Origin: Labyrinthula sp. Ha
Taxonomy: Eukaryota > Sar > Bigyra > Labyrinthulida > Labyrinthulaceae
DNA length: 64,000 nucleotides
Direction of reading: 5' to 3'
Assembly: GCA_015227615.1 (NCBI GenBank)
Contig: JAALGZ010000007.1
Span: 992,001-1,056,000 of the forward strand
Shown piece by piece: positions 50,078 through 61,566 of the stretch (its first letter is position 1; every line of letters starts with the position of its first letter). The notes under the pieces were generated by a model. The model saw nothing but the letters and a program-made list of their open reading frames with translations. It was not told where the DNA came from and searched no databases. The position numbers were made by a program, and so were the translations under genes.

Positions 50078-53000
50078 TTTCCTTTAATTATTTACTGGTA
50101 TTAAAAGTCTATTCTATTGGTTAATCCATCCAATCACATGTGAATATGGATTTACTCAATAGAGTACAAAATAGATATAGAGTTGAGCAATGAAAGGACC
50201 CTACGACCTAATCTACAACCAACCAGGTGAACTCTGTCAATCTTGGGGTGACTGGGTGCTCATTTTTTGGTATGCCCTGTTTATGGCAGTAACAAATTGC
50301 CACTGACAATCTGACTTATTTCTAGTATCTTATATTATTGTTAGCCTTTGTCATTGGTTGCCAGTAAGATAGCCATTAAACACTAGCAAAGAACTGAACC
50401 GAGATTAACATACTGCACTTAGTTCTACATACTGAAAGGTTTCTTTATCATATTGAACATAATGTGCTGTTACCGCTATTCTCTTTGACATATACTGATC
50501 CAAATTCCTGGTTTCATTGAGTTTCTTGATCAGAACAATTGTTTTAATTCAAGCGACGACTGGCTTGCTACAGTTCACGCCCAATAGCTCATTACCAAAG
50601 TAATAACTCCCATCTATAGCCAAAGTGAAAATATTGAATCTTTTATTTAGAGAATTGATATATACCACACAAGGAATCTACTCCGCGAAATAAAATAAAG
50701 AATGCTTTCAGAAAACAAATTATGGTACGTTGAAAACCTTTTAGGGGAGCTGTTATTCATAACAGGGTCAAGAATATTTTGTGGGTTCATAAGTTAATTA
50801 TTGCCAACCCGATTAGATTACGGTTGGGTTTGAATCCAGACCTTTCAATTAAGACAAACCGTTCATAGTGGTGTGTAAAAAGCGCCAGCCTCGATTAACA
50901 TTGAACACTTTATGTGTCTCTTTGACTCACAAAAATACACCCTATTGTCTAACTAACAAATCATTTACCAAAAGAGATGGAAACTAAGATCTTTTCTTAT
51001 ATTTCTTCTAGTGCACTTCCTTAGTAAGTATTTGTTCATTGTTCAAGGTAGAACTTTCCACGGCATTTTTTAAGTTTATCTAAGCTGGATATTTAGTAAC
51101 TGGTAAATTGTAGGAATAAAATTTCAAGCCTGTTTTCCTTGAACTCTTTTAAGATTGTTTTCAGTAAAATTGAATACCATTTCATAGACAAACACTTCAC
51201 AATCTGGAAAAATTAGTTTTCCGTTCCTATAGGAAACATTCAAATTAGACTGACCAAGGATAGTGAAAAAACTTACTTATTATTGATGTACTTGTAGGTA
51301 GCGACACTATTAAATTTTATCTTGATATATTAAACTATATATGTCATTTTTCATTTTTCTGAGGAATAGAATTTTTTATGCACCCCTTTGAATGAGCTGT
51401 GAAACTATCAAGGGCATTCTTAGAGGCCTTGGCGTCATAGCCTGTTTTTTTTTGGTATTTTTGATACCTTATTTTTCTTGTGTTTTTTTGGGGGGGGGGG
51501 TGAAACTAGTACTAGTATTCCACAATCGTACTGTTGCTCTGCATTGATCCATATGAGTAAAATCCATGCCCAGGCTTTTCCTATGTATAATTTAACTTCT
51601 GGAGCGATCAGCGTTCTTATTTATAATATTTTAACGATAGTAAAATATGAACTTATTATTAATTACCAATCTTTTTACCCATCTCAAAGCTTTGCTCTAA
51701 TAAAAACATAACAGACAATACACCTTTCCGGCAAATACCCTTTTGATGCCAGCTACTTCTTGGATATTATTCAACCATATATCCCGTTTACCATGGATTT
51801 CATACAACGCAAGAATGCTGCAATGAATAGTTGGAGCATTTGGAACTTGGTCATGTGGCGCAAATTTCACTTGAGGTATTATGATATATAAGAGAAAAAT
51901 AAAATATCATTTTTGGATATCAAAGTTCAAAGAAATTATCAAAACTAACACTTTTTTGATAATGCCCTTTGATTTTTAATGGTTTATCCTTAGGCGGTAC
52001 CCCTACACACTAGGCAGAATATTTTCTTACCTTTGTCATCAATTCATTTTCATCACTGGTTTTAACTCTAGAAAATTTTTTAATCTTGTTGGAATAAAAC
52101 CACATTATCTTCATGCATTTTCGTGTAGGAGCATTTCTCATAAGTTCAAATTGAAATCAAATTTCACTTAACAAAAACTTTGGGCCCATTACAAAAAAAC
52201 ATATATTTTCTTATTTTGCAGTGCAGGCACATCTAGTCTCGAGATCTTGTGAAAAGACATTTCAAATTTACATAAAACATTAGGAAGTAAATATTTGAGA
52301 AAAAATATCTTATATCCAAATTTTCTTGATGTGGGTTTTGGGAGTTGAAGAGTTTTCGGGAATAGGTGTACAGGTATGACAATATCAAAACCTTTTAACG
52401 AACATCACAGCTTAACATTTTACTAACATATGTCAAACATTTAATCTGGTTTTGTTATCCTTTTGATGGAGAAGTGCTTTATTCGTCATCAGGATGCATG
52501 TAGATAGAATCCGTGTAAGAGCTTTAGTGTGAATAGTACACGAAGCTGTATCCCTCTCTAACAGAGATAGTTCAACTAAAAATATAAATCATTAAATGAA
52601 ATACATAATTAACCCGCACACAGCCATATTACATTCATGCTGTAGCCGTGGAAATTTATCTTCACAAGTAGAAATGTCCATTTGTTTTTTCTTGACCAAA
52701 CAACAGAACCGAGCATTTTGTAGAACACTAGTAAGCATTACATTAGTTAAAGATGACAGAAGGAAAATGGAAACATCTCGACAATGAACTAAGGGTTCCC
52801 AAGATTATTACTGAGAATATAAATTAGGTTTAAATGTTGCGAAAGAAACAGAAAAAATCACCGGGCAACTGTCTTAAGTGAAACTAGAAAACAACTAATG
52901 TTCAGAGTTAACAAAGAAGAGGCTAACGTAAATATTTTTAAACCCCAGAATATGATAGCAAATAAGCGCTTAAGTTCAAAGGAAATTCGAGAGTTAACAT

Positions 53001-55554
53001 TTCTATCAGAACACATTTCGTTTATAATATTCTTCAGATTCTCATTTCCGCTCATACCGGTCAGCAATATCTTACACTTATGACATAAACTTGATCAGGT
53101 ATGCTTTAGAAACAATAAATTTTCTTTAGATCTTAATAAATATGCTATCACTAATATCATTTTTTAAGCACCAATGCCAATGGATCGAGGATTCAAGAAT
53201 AGGGTAAGAGTACTAAATCTTCTCAAAAATTATTCTTAGCAGGATCACCCTCTTTGTCCAAAGATTCGATTCAAAATCAATCATCATACTTGAACATTAG
53301 GCATTTCTGCGCCTGTTTCAGAACTTGATTATGTTGCTTATAATGTTTCTATGCCATCGCTCCTGTCTTACTTCATCTCATGCTTAAAGAATTTCTTGGA
53401 GTAGATTTTATGGTAGATTCCTGAAAACCTTGCAAATTAAGACCCAGATATTGCAGTTCCTGATATTCTGAATTTAAAATGAGACAGGAAAATCGAAATG
53501 AAACTGCTTCAGAAATGTGAAATCAAAAAGTACTAGTTAATACAAAATCATTCAGAATCATTCTGCCAAAGAACATAGTTTCATCACAACAGTTTATGCT
53601 AAGTTTAACCTAGCATGGTCCTACAGTAAGAAGTAAACTTTAACATATAAAAAAATTCTTTAGGGTATAGAGCGTATCCTCAGTCTTCTAAGAAAAAAAT
53701 ATAATTTATTAATCAAGATAGGATTCCTTCTTAGTTTTCAAATAGCGAAGAATCTCATGAGCATATCTTAAGCTAAAGCTATTAACTACGAAGAGGACTT
53801 ATTGCTATGTTCCATCTGCAAGTTTTGAGAAAAGTAAATTTCTCGTTTAATCTTAGTGAAAATTAGCGTTCCTTTAGCGAAAGACGCCATAGACCCTAGA
53901 TATGAGCTCTGTCCTTTTGAAATGAATACTACAACTGGCGGATCATTGTGTATTATTAATATTTTGCCACTCCAATTTGTGCCTGAAACTTTTTTTTTTC
54001 GGTTTTAATAGCTCCACACCTAGTTTGATAGTATATTTACTAGTAACTAATAACAAGAAGAAAAACAAAAATATTTGATATGAATCAAAAACTCTTTTTT
54101 TTTGTTAATATCCAGAACAAAATGAATAATTTTTTGATTATTGATAAGTCTCATCAGAATGTTTAAATAATTTTGGCAAGAATACGCCAAGGCCATATGG
54201 AACAAAAACTCCCTCAATATAAATTCATGTAGCGATTTTACCAGGAGATAAAAGTTTCGTTCAACCTTGGTTACATTTATTTCTTAGCATGCAACTTTAG
54301 ACTTGATCGTGAAACGTAAGCTCATAGTTTTGTAGGGCAAGAGCTTCTATCTACAAAAGTTGTTTCTTTTAGCCATTTTTTGATTATGATGTTTCAATAA
54401 TAGAACCTTCAAATAGTGAAGTTTGCTTTATAAAAACATCTTACGCTAAAGTTTCTCACAGTTGATCCCTACATAATACGGAAGAATGTCTTATTACAGA
54501 GGGTTATACTTAGATCAGATATGTTTCGTTTCTTCAGAAGCAAAACTATGAAGTAACTTAATTGAACTGAGGCTTCTCAAAGATATGAACAATTGGCTAG
54601 TTATCCTTTAGATCTGTACTTAATTGAATATCTTCTATTCTTTGAAGACAGGTCCGGTTATTACAGAGTTATGTTTTTTAGCTTCTTATTATCACCGCGA
54701 GTTTTGCCGGGTGGCAATGGAGGAAAGATGACTGGGCCCTCCACGAGTTTGGAAACTAAATGGAGTTTTCTGTGTGATCTGAGAAAAACTTGATGAAGCA
54801 AGATGAAGCTCGAAACTAGGATTATAGTAAAAGCAGGGAGCTTGCATTGGGTTTATAATGTAGGTGGATGGTGATATTATAGCAATACTTACTAAAACCT
54901 CTTGCTAAAGTGTATGCCTTATATTAAGATCAAGTTTTAACATCTATTTTAGAGCTCCTTGTTAGTTTAAAAAAACAAACGGAGAGTTTAATATAGGCTT
55001 GAGGGAACTTCCTAAAATGGAGGTTTACCTTGACTTCCAAAGGCTTCTTGTCCTAGAGATAAGATTTCTCCTAGTTCGGCATCATTTCAGGTTGAAAATG
55101 TGCTTTGAATCATTTTGGAACTTAGCTAGCAGTATCACTAACACGCTGGACAGAAACAAAGCTGAAAATGTTGATTAAAAAAGCTTGACTTTATATTTGT
55201 TAGCCAGATACGTCTCGGGTGAAGATATCTTATGATAATTACCTTCCAACCTCTATTCAGTAAAACATTTTTTATTCAGGATGTATTCTGATTTATTAAT
55301 AAGTTACCTTCAAATTTGTTATCTTAATTTTTTCTTATTGATAATCACGAAAATTTGAAAAACTGCTTCGATTGATTATTAATTTTTAATAACAAATCCA
55401 TCCCTTTTAAAGGCACAATAGTAAATCGGCATATCATGCATTAACGTAACGGCAAGCGAAACTCAAACGATATATTCCCGATTAACTCAATACAGCGTTT
55501 CCCTGGAAACCTATAGGATAGACATCAGCATAATATCGGTGTCACAATCGTAAC
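50078..55554. other. Gene desert
   Basis: About 5.5 kb without a supported gene. A run of ten G preceded by seven T lies at 51483-51499, striking in such AT-rich DNA. A short frame at 54593-54793 shows no domain. No RNA gene was recognised. Confidence 0.6.
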
Positions 55555-57336
55555 TTGACTATGAAACATGAAAAGGTTGTATCCGAAGTTCAAGAAGGAT
55601 ACTTTCAATTGGTCTCCGCTATGCTACATAATGTAGATATCAACACGATATTCTATGTAGAACAATTTGAGATACTTCACGAGTTACTTGAAGATGTGAA
55701 AAAGATTATGAAAGAACAGGATGTACGACTTTATACTCATGACAAGTTTTCGCACGACTTAATTTCTTGCTTGTCTGAATTTTTCAGAATATATTTAGTT
55801 GAGTTTGATATCCCTGAAAATAATAAGAAACTTTCAGTTGTTAGAAGGCTTCGTGCATATTCTCAATCTCAGTTTCTCAAGACGCACTTAATCTCCTTAT
55901 TTCGTAAGTTAACAACCAGTTTGCTAACAGTTGATAAATTTCAGAATAATAAAGCTTTGGTAAAAAAAATAAGGGATTTAACTGAAGAGTTCTCTACCTT
56001 TTATGAAGAAGATATGCATACTGCTTTCACTAAGGATTTACTTCGTTATCATTATTTATACCCTGAAAGTGACTTGAGCCAATATATCGGTAAACAACCA
56101 CAAGTTTTTGCTGATCTTATGATATTGCCAAAATCATCAGATAAATTTTATGAACATCAAAATTCATATATGAGAAACTACTCTGGGTATATTTTTGAGG
56201 AGAGATGGTTTGAACTATTATCAGATTCATTACCTTCCCAACAAATTAAAGTAGATCTGCGAAAACCTTTGATAACAGGTATATTTTCGCAAACTATGTT
56301 TCCTGCTTTGTTTAAAACAGGAGACAAAGTTAAACCGGCTACTATATTTATTACACGAACTACTGATGCTTCGCGGTTACCTTCAACCGTACGTGGAGAA
56401 TTTGCATACAAACTTCAAACAGCAATTAAAGAGAAGAACTTTTTACAGAATGATTTTCGCGACTCTTTATTTTCGGCAAAAGAGAATTCAGATCATTTAC
56501 TACACTTGTATGGGTTTGGTTCAATCAGTGAAAAAGGCAACTTTTTAATTGTTGAGAGCGTATTCTGTTCTCTTCAGGAAGTTATGGTTCTCCCTGAGGT
56601 TGAAAATCCAGAATCTTTTTTTAAGACTCTTATAGATGAAAACAAAAATTTCAGAAATCTTGGTTTTGAAGAAGCTCTTTGTTGTTTTTATGAGTTAGCT
56701 TTAGGTCTCTCCCATCTTCATGAGTCCTTTCAAATCCACGGGTTTTTAACTTCAGCAAGTGTATTTATTGTTGCGAAACAAACATCTTCCGGACTTAAAA
56801 AGACCATTAAGTTAAATGAGCACACTCTTAAGTTAGGACTGAATAATCATGAGGGCTTTAATACTAGGAATCTACTTCATGAACTGCCATGGTGGAAAAT
56901 AGCAACTGTTCCTCCTGATATAGTACAGGCAACTATAAACACACAGGCCTCTGATATTTACTCGTATGCAATGTTATTTTACAATGCACTATCCTCCTGT
57001 TTTCCGTATAGTGATGTGCTAAAAGCTATCGAAAAAAAGGTTACACCAACTTTAAGAAAGAGAAAAGAATATATGTTTAAAGCTCCTCAGGTCATAAGGA
57101 ATGAAATGCTACTTAGACATATAATGAAAGGAAACAAACCAAATATGAATTTTTTAAATAAAGGAAAATCAGAAACTCATGGAAAGAAAGTGGTAGGTCT
57201 TATAGAGTCTTGCTTGAATAAAGAGCCTCATGAAAGAGCCTATACTACAGAAACAGTTGAATGGTTAGACGAAATACTAACAGATCTTAAGATTAACAAG
57301 GCCCAAGTAATGAGTAGGATTGGTGAGAATTTTTAA
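55555..57336 (+). CDS. Pseudokinase with N-terminal helical region
   Basis: A 593-residue intronless gene. Residues 1-185 are strongly helical and charged, resembling a helical bundle. Residues about 250-580 align to a protein kinase fold: LLHLYGFGSI and FLIVESVFCSLQEV (hinge), ALCCFYELALGLSHLHES (helix E), IHGFLTSASVFIV where the catalytic loop HRDxxxxNxxx should be, KLGL where DFG should be, VPPDIV for APE, and SDIYSYAMLFYNALS for the helix F DxWSxG, whose Asp is kept. No glycine-rich loop and no clear VAIK lysine are seen, so catalysis is very unlikely. Family knowledge: pseudokinases usually act as allosteric partners or scaffolds, and a helical domain before a pseudokinase recalls MLKL-type architecture. 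Convergent with an Ste20-like kinase, 91 bp between stops. Confidence 0.78.
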   Translation: MTMKHEKVVSEVQEGYFQLVSAMLHNVDINTIFYVEQFEILHELLEDVKKIMKEQDVRLYTHDKFSHDLISCLSEFFRIYLVEFDIPENNKKLSVVRRLRAYSQSQFLKTHLISLFRKLTTSLLTVDKFQNNKALVKKIRDLTEEFSTFYEEDMHTAFTKDLLRYHYLYPESDLSQYIGKQPQVFADLMILPKSSDKFYEHQNSYMRNYSGYIFEERWFELLSDSLPSQQIKVDLRKPLITGIFSQTMFPALFKTGDKVKPATIFITRTTDASRLPSTVRGEFAYKLQTAIKEKNFLQNDFRDSLFSAKENSDHLLHLYGFGSISEKGNFLIVESVFCSLQEVMVLPEVENPESFFKTLIDENKNFRNLGFEEALCCFYELALGLSHLHESFQIHGFLTSASVFIVAKQTSSGLKKTIKLNEHTLKLGLNNHEGFNTRNLLHELPWWKIATVPPDIVQATINTQASDIYSYAMLFYNALSSCFPYSDVLKAIEKKVTPTLRKRKEYMFKAPQVIRNEMLLRHIMKGNKPNMNFLNKGKSETHGKKVVGLIESCLNKEPHERAYTTETVEWLDEILTDLKINKAQVMSRIGENF

Positions 57337-57427
57337 TTTATACTGCAGTTTAGCTTGATATTGAATACTATTATATTATCCCTTAGTACTGAGCACAACA
57401 TATGGTTACAGAATACGATTAAATCCT

Positions 57428-59092
57428 TTATAGTTGTTGTTTTTCCAAACCTCTCAAACGCTGCAAGATTTTTTCAGCTCTATCTATGGCTTCTTTACTT
57501 GCTTTACCCTTCTTCAACTGCGAAACGTTAATCTCATAATCTTTTTCAGGCCGCAAAAAAGAACCTCTTAAATTCCTAGCACCAGCGTAGATGCTTCTTC
57601 TGTATGCATGAGCCTGTAGACTTTGTTTTCTTTCTGCTGGATTAGATGCCATGCTTCCAATCCTAGTTTTCCTACCAAGTCTCGATCTGTGATCTTTAGT
57701 TAAGTGTTTAGGTTTCATTGTACCCTTTGGTCTTTTCAACTTTGTATTTCCTTTATTCCTTCTTCTTAACCTTTTCAACATAGCTTCCTTTTCCTCTTTT
57801 TCAAACTCATTAATAACAGTTTCATTGATGGCTATAGAGTTTACCGAACTTTTTTTCTTAGCCTTCTTTCTAGCAATTTTATTTTGCCTATTTGAAACTA
57901 TAAAATCATCCTCATCACTGTCCTCTTCACTAGAAAAATCTTCTGAATCAGAGCCAACCTCAACTTCTCCATCTTCAATGCCCTCTTCTTCATCGGGAAA
58001 TTCACCTTCTCCATATTCAAAATCAAAATCATCATCCTCAAGTCCATTACGAAACTGCTGAACATCCTCTAAACATACTTCTGCTAATTTTTTCAAAATA
58101 GCATGCTCTCCTTTATGTGCTTTTTTAACTTCGTTGATGACAAATTCATGAGCTAGCATACTATGACTACTCTTTCTCTCCTCTGGGTCTTTTTGACATA
58201 AAGCGCTAAGAAAAGATCTCAAAGCCCCTGTGTATTGTCTAGGATTAGAAAACATAGGAGCTGCTCTTTTTGGAATTAGAGAAATCACGTTGATAGGAGG
58301 AACATCTTCAAAGGGAGGATGACCTTCAACAAGCTCAAACAGAGTAATTCCCAAGGACCTAATATGTAATTTTCTATGAAAGATATACCATACATCACAC
58401 TTTTGAGTAATTTCATCTCCAGACAAAATTTCAGGCGCCATCCAATGAGGTGACCTAGGAGTCAACTACAAAACTTTTGTTACCCTGAAACCGTGCCGCG
58501 ATTTTGGTTTACATTTGTCACACTCGCTGCTACTCCAAAATCTGCCAACTTTACCTCACCCTTAAGCGTTAGAAGAATATTTTTCGCTTTAATATCTTGA
58601 TGCACCAAACCTAACATGCATGAGTCAAGAAATCTATTTATACCTTTGCTGTGCACGTAACTTAGTCCAAGGAGGGATCTTGCAAATAGAGCAGCCAGTT
58701 CAGATTCAGTAAAAACATGTTCACAAACTAACATAATTCCTTCAAGACTTCCTAGTTCAGCAAGTTCCATAACGATCCAAATATTTTGATTCTCTTCCTC
58801 AAACCAAGTTCCGTAGTAGCTGATAACAAAATCAGATTTAAATTGATCAAGAAAAGTTATTTCACTCTTCAGTTCACCTAGAAACTCTTCACTAAACTCC
58901 ATTACTTTAATAGCAACTTCTTCATCATTTTTAGAATTAATTCTCTTCCCTCTCCAAACCTAGAATAATATAAGAAGTATGGGATACAGCTCCAAATGCA
59001 CCTTCATCAAGACAGGCTTCCAGTTTGAATTTTGTTTTTGGATCACCAGTACTCCAAGGTAAAGCATCACGAAGTTTTATTGGGGCTGACAT
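57428..59092 (-). CDS. Ste20/MST-like protein kinase, four tiny introns
   Basis: Exons 59092-58988, 58959-58644, 58610-58484, 58454-58389 and 58358-57428 (introns 28, 33, 29 and 30 nt) give 514 residues. Splicing rebuilds DEGAFGAVWRGK (glycine loop), VAIKVMEF, HSKGLVHQDIKAKNILL, LADFGVAA, GSPHWMAPEIL and KCDVWSLGITLFELVEGHPPF. IKAKNILL, GSPxWMAPE and the PPINVISLIP segment are typical of the GCK/MST branch. The catalytic loop is HQD, not HRD; Asp, Lys and Asn are kept, so activity is likely. After the kinase domain comes a Glu/Asp/Ser-rich stretch (about residues 305-365) and a Lys/Arg-rich tail. Family knowledge: MST-type kinases act in stress, polarity and Hippo-like pathways; no SARAH domain is evident. 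Two introns are multiples of three with no in-frame stop. Confidence 0.88.
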
Positions 59093-59183
59093 GAAAATGG
59101 GTTTACTTATGTTAATCTATATTTCTTACTTTGCTCCCTGTATTTAGAACTTACCTGTTGCTCCTATGTCGTAATTTACACCG

Positions 59184-59249
59184 AATTCAGATCCTCACAA
59201 GAATTTTGGGAAATTCAGATCCTCACAAGAATTTTGGGAAATTCATATC
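59184..59249. repeat. 28-bp direct tandem repeat, 2.3 copies
   Basis: Two identical adjacent 28-bp units (59184-59211 and 59212-59239), each starting AATTCAGATCCTC and ending TTTTGGGA, followed by a partial, slightly changed third (59240-59249). It lies 92 bp upstream of the kinase start, so it is in the kinase promoter or 5' untranslated region. Identity of the copies shows a recent duplication. Confidence 0.85.
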
Positions 59250-61108
59250 GTAAAAAATATTAAAGTATGATAATTGTAGTCATAATTCTGATTGATTCTT
59301 CTATTAGAAAGATTCTTCTATCAGATAGATTATCTCCAGATTCTATATAAAGAAAATATGTATTAGACAATTGAAGATATAAAAACGATTAAACTTATGT
59401 TTTTTATATTTCTTGGAATATTTCCACAGGCAAGTTAGACGTATTCATTCTTCATATGTAAATAATTTCTAGTGTCACTTTCCATCCTGCACTCACTGCC
59501 TACATGGGGGAAATTAGGTTGAGCAAATGCTATTGGAGATATTAAACATGTTAAATTATCAAGTTTGAAAATTTTACTATTGACGTTCCTTGAAAAATGT
59601 TATCAGACGGAAGGGTATTTCTTTAGGCTTGAATGAACTTTAGATTGACAGATCCTTCTGGCCTCCAACCTGAGTAGAATACTGTAACTGGCAATATATA
59701 AACTTATTTTAGCAGGTAAACACACGTTTACAATATAAAAAATCAGAATATACAAGAGGATACTCCATAGTTTCCTAGAGATCAAATACTATTGTCTGTG
59801 TTAAAAGTCTTGGAGGTTATTTTTCTGTAGAGTTGGAGTACTAACCTATGTTTCCACTGCCAGTACGAAAGTACTATACATTTACCAAAAAACCATTAAT
59901 TCAGTTTATGGGCTAAACATTTTGCAACTCAAATATTCTCTTTGTTGTAGTTATAATTATTTCTATGGTGCAATTCTATTCAGCGTCATCGTTAACCTTA
60001 GTTAAGAATTCTTAAAGAAATATATATATGGATCAATTTTCAACATTACAAGATCATCAATGGTCATGTAGTAGATACAGTAAGTTGATGAAAACTTGAT
60101 TATGCAAAGGAAATGTAATAACCAGTCGATAGAGCTATAGGACAATATTTTCTGCTGTTTCTGTAATAAAAATGGCTTATGTTTCTCTTACATCTAAATT
60201 CTCGATTCCCGTAATAGAGTTTTAAAATCACAATATCTTGAGAGATCATCTACTACTACCATGTAATTTTCTACCCGTTTGCTTCAGTTTATACATTTTC
60301 CTAAAGCGGGATATTCTTATTTACTCAAGCAGTTTGTGTCTGGTGCTACAGTTCCTCTATGTTAACGCATGCTGTTCAGGATACTCCAACTTCTTTTGTG
60401 GCTCTACTCCTTCACTCGCAGAATTCGAAAAACAAGACGCAAGCTCTATACCAATGTAACTAAAATTTTAGCTATGTTATATGGAATTTATTGGGTGTAA
60501 CTCATTTCTCAGATGTAACTGTGTCTACTTTAATGGTCTTTCAGAGAATTAAGGGTCTATATCCTTTCATTAACCTTTTGAAAACGTAACCAAAATAGTT
60601 ATATGGATCAATTGCTACCTTCATGTTCCTGAGTAAAGAAATAATTCAATCAGCAACTAGGGTTTTCTTTTAAATGCTTGCAAATATTTTAGGTATCAAT
60701 AAAAATATATTTAAATGAATATGTATTATTCTGGTAGCTGTACATTTGTGGTTCAATGTGAAAAGAGATTGTTATAAACTATAGTTTAGAAAAGATATAT
60801 GGAACAAAGTTAAGAAAACTATTGAAAGAAGAATTGATCTTGTGATATTAAAAATGCGGGGTCTTTAGAAAACTTAAGCTAAATCTATAGACATAGCAGT
60901 GAAACCATTAATTCTGATTTTTATTTTGTTATTATGGAGTTTATTATGGATAATCAGTTACACTCTCAGTATTAGTTATCCTCATTAGCTTACTAAATGT
61001 AAATGACCTATTACTATAATATGTATTAGCCAAGTTAGTCGTTCTTAGTAACTCCATTATCAAAACCTGTGAGTTGAATTGCATCTATCATCACAGCTAG
61101 GATTGGGG

Positions 61109-61223
61109 TTTGATAAGAATTATTATTAATTAGTTGATAATCATTTTGATTTTGATTTTAATTAAGAGAATTGGGATATTAATTCTTGTCAAATGATGCT
61201 TATTTCATCTTGATTATCAAACT
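61109..61223. repeat. Nested inverted-repeat cluster, MITE-like
   Basis: AGTTGATAATCA at 61132-61143 pairs with TGATTATCAAACT at 61211-61223 (one-base offset), and TTTGATAAGAATTATTATTAA near 61109-61129 pairs imperfectly with ATTAATTCTTGTCAAA near 61179-61194. The strands could fold into crossing hairpins. This suits a decayed non-autonomous transposon; no target-site duplication was established. Confidence 0.4.
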
Positions 61224-61442
61224 AAAGATGAGCCACACCGCCGTTAACGAAACGACCCAGTAAGACATTTCTTATTTATGCACTGCATAAAACTCCATAT
61301 GAAAAGGTCACATGGTCCAGGAATGATCCGGTTATAGAATGCACCAGAGCCATATGCCCGGTATTTTGTAGAATTTCATACGGTGGCAAAATGAAATACA
61401 TAATTTTTGGGCTGTTGGTGCGAGGCCGTGTGACCCATTAAG

Positions 61443-61470
61443 TTATTGATAACTAATTAATTATCAATAA
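61443..61470. repeat. Perfect 10-bp hairpin
   Basis: TTATTGATAA, an 8-base AT-rich loop, then TTATCAATAA: a perfect 10-bp inverted repeat. Its right arm runs into the dispersed repeat at 61459-61566, so it may mark that repeat's end. Confidence 0.6.
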
Positions 61471-61566
61471 TCAATCAAATTGATTAGGGACTTATCAGAA
61501 CCAATCAAAAAGGAAATTATATGCAAACTTCTTACTGATAAATTGTCAATAAATAAAATCCCACCC
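61459..61566 (+). repeat. Dispersed repeat, copy 2
   Basis: About 108 bp aligning almost colinearly with 32057-32162 in the same orientation. The left end lies at or near a hairpin. Flanking DNA of the two copies does not align clearly, so these 106-108 bp may be close to the full conserved unit. Confidence 0.5.

Noticed and set aside
50815-50890. Second tRNA-like segment (GGATTCAAACCC on the minus strand)
   Set aside because: The T-arm does not pair and there is no A box; at best a decayed tRNA or chance.
54593-54793. 66-codon frame with a Gly-rich segment
   Set aside because: No family match, and short enough to be chance.
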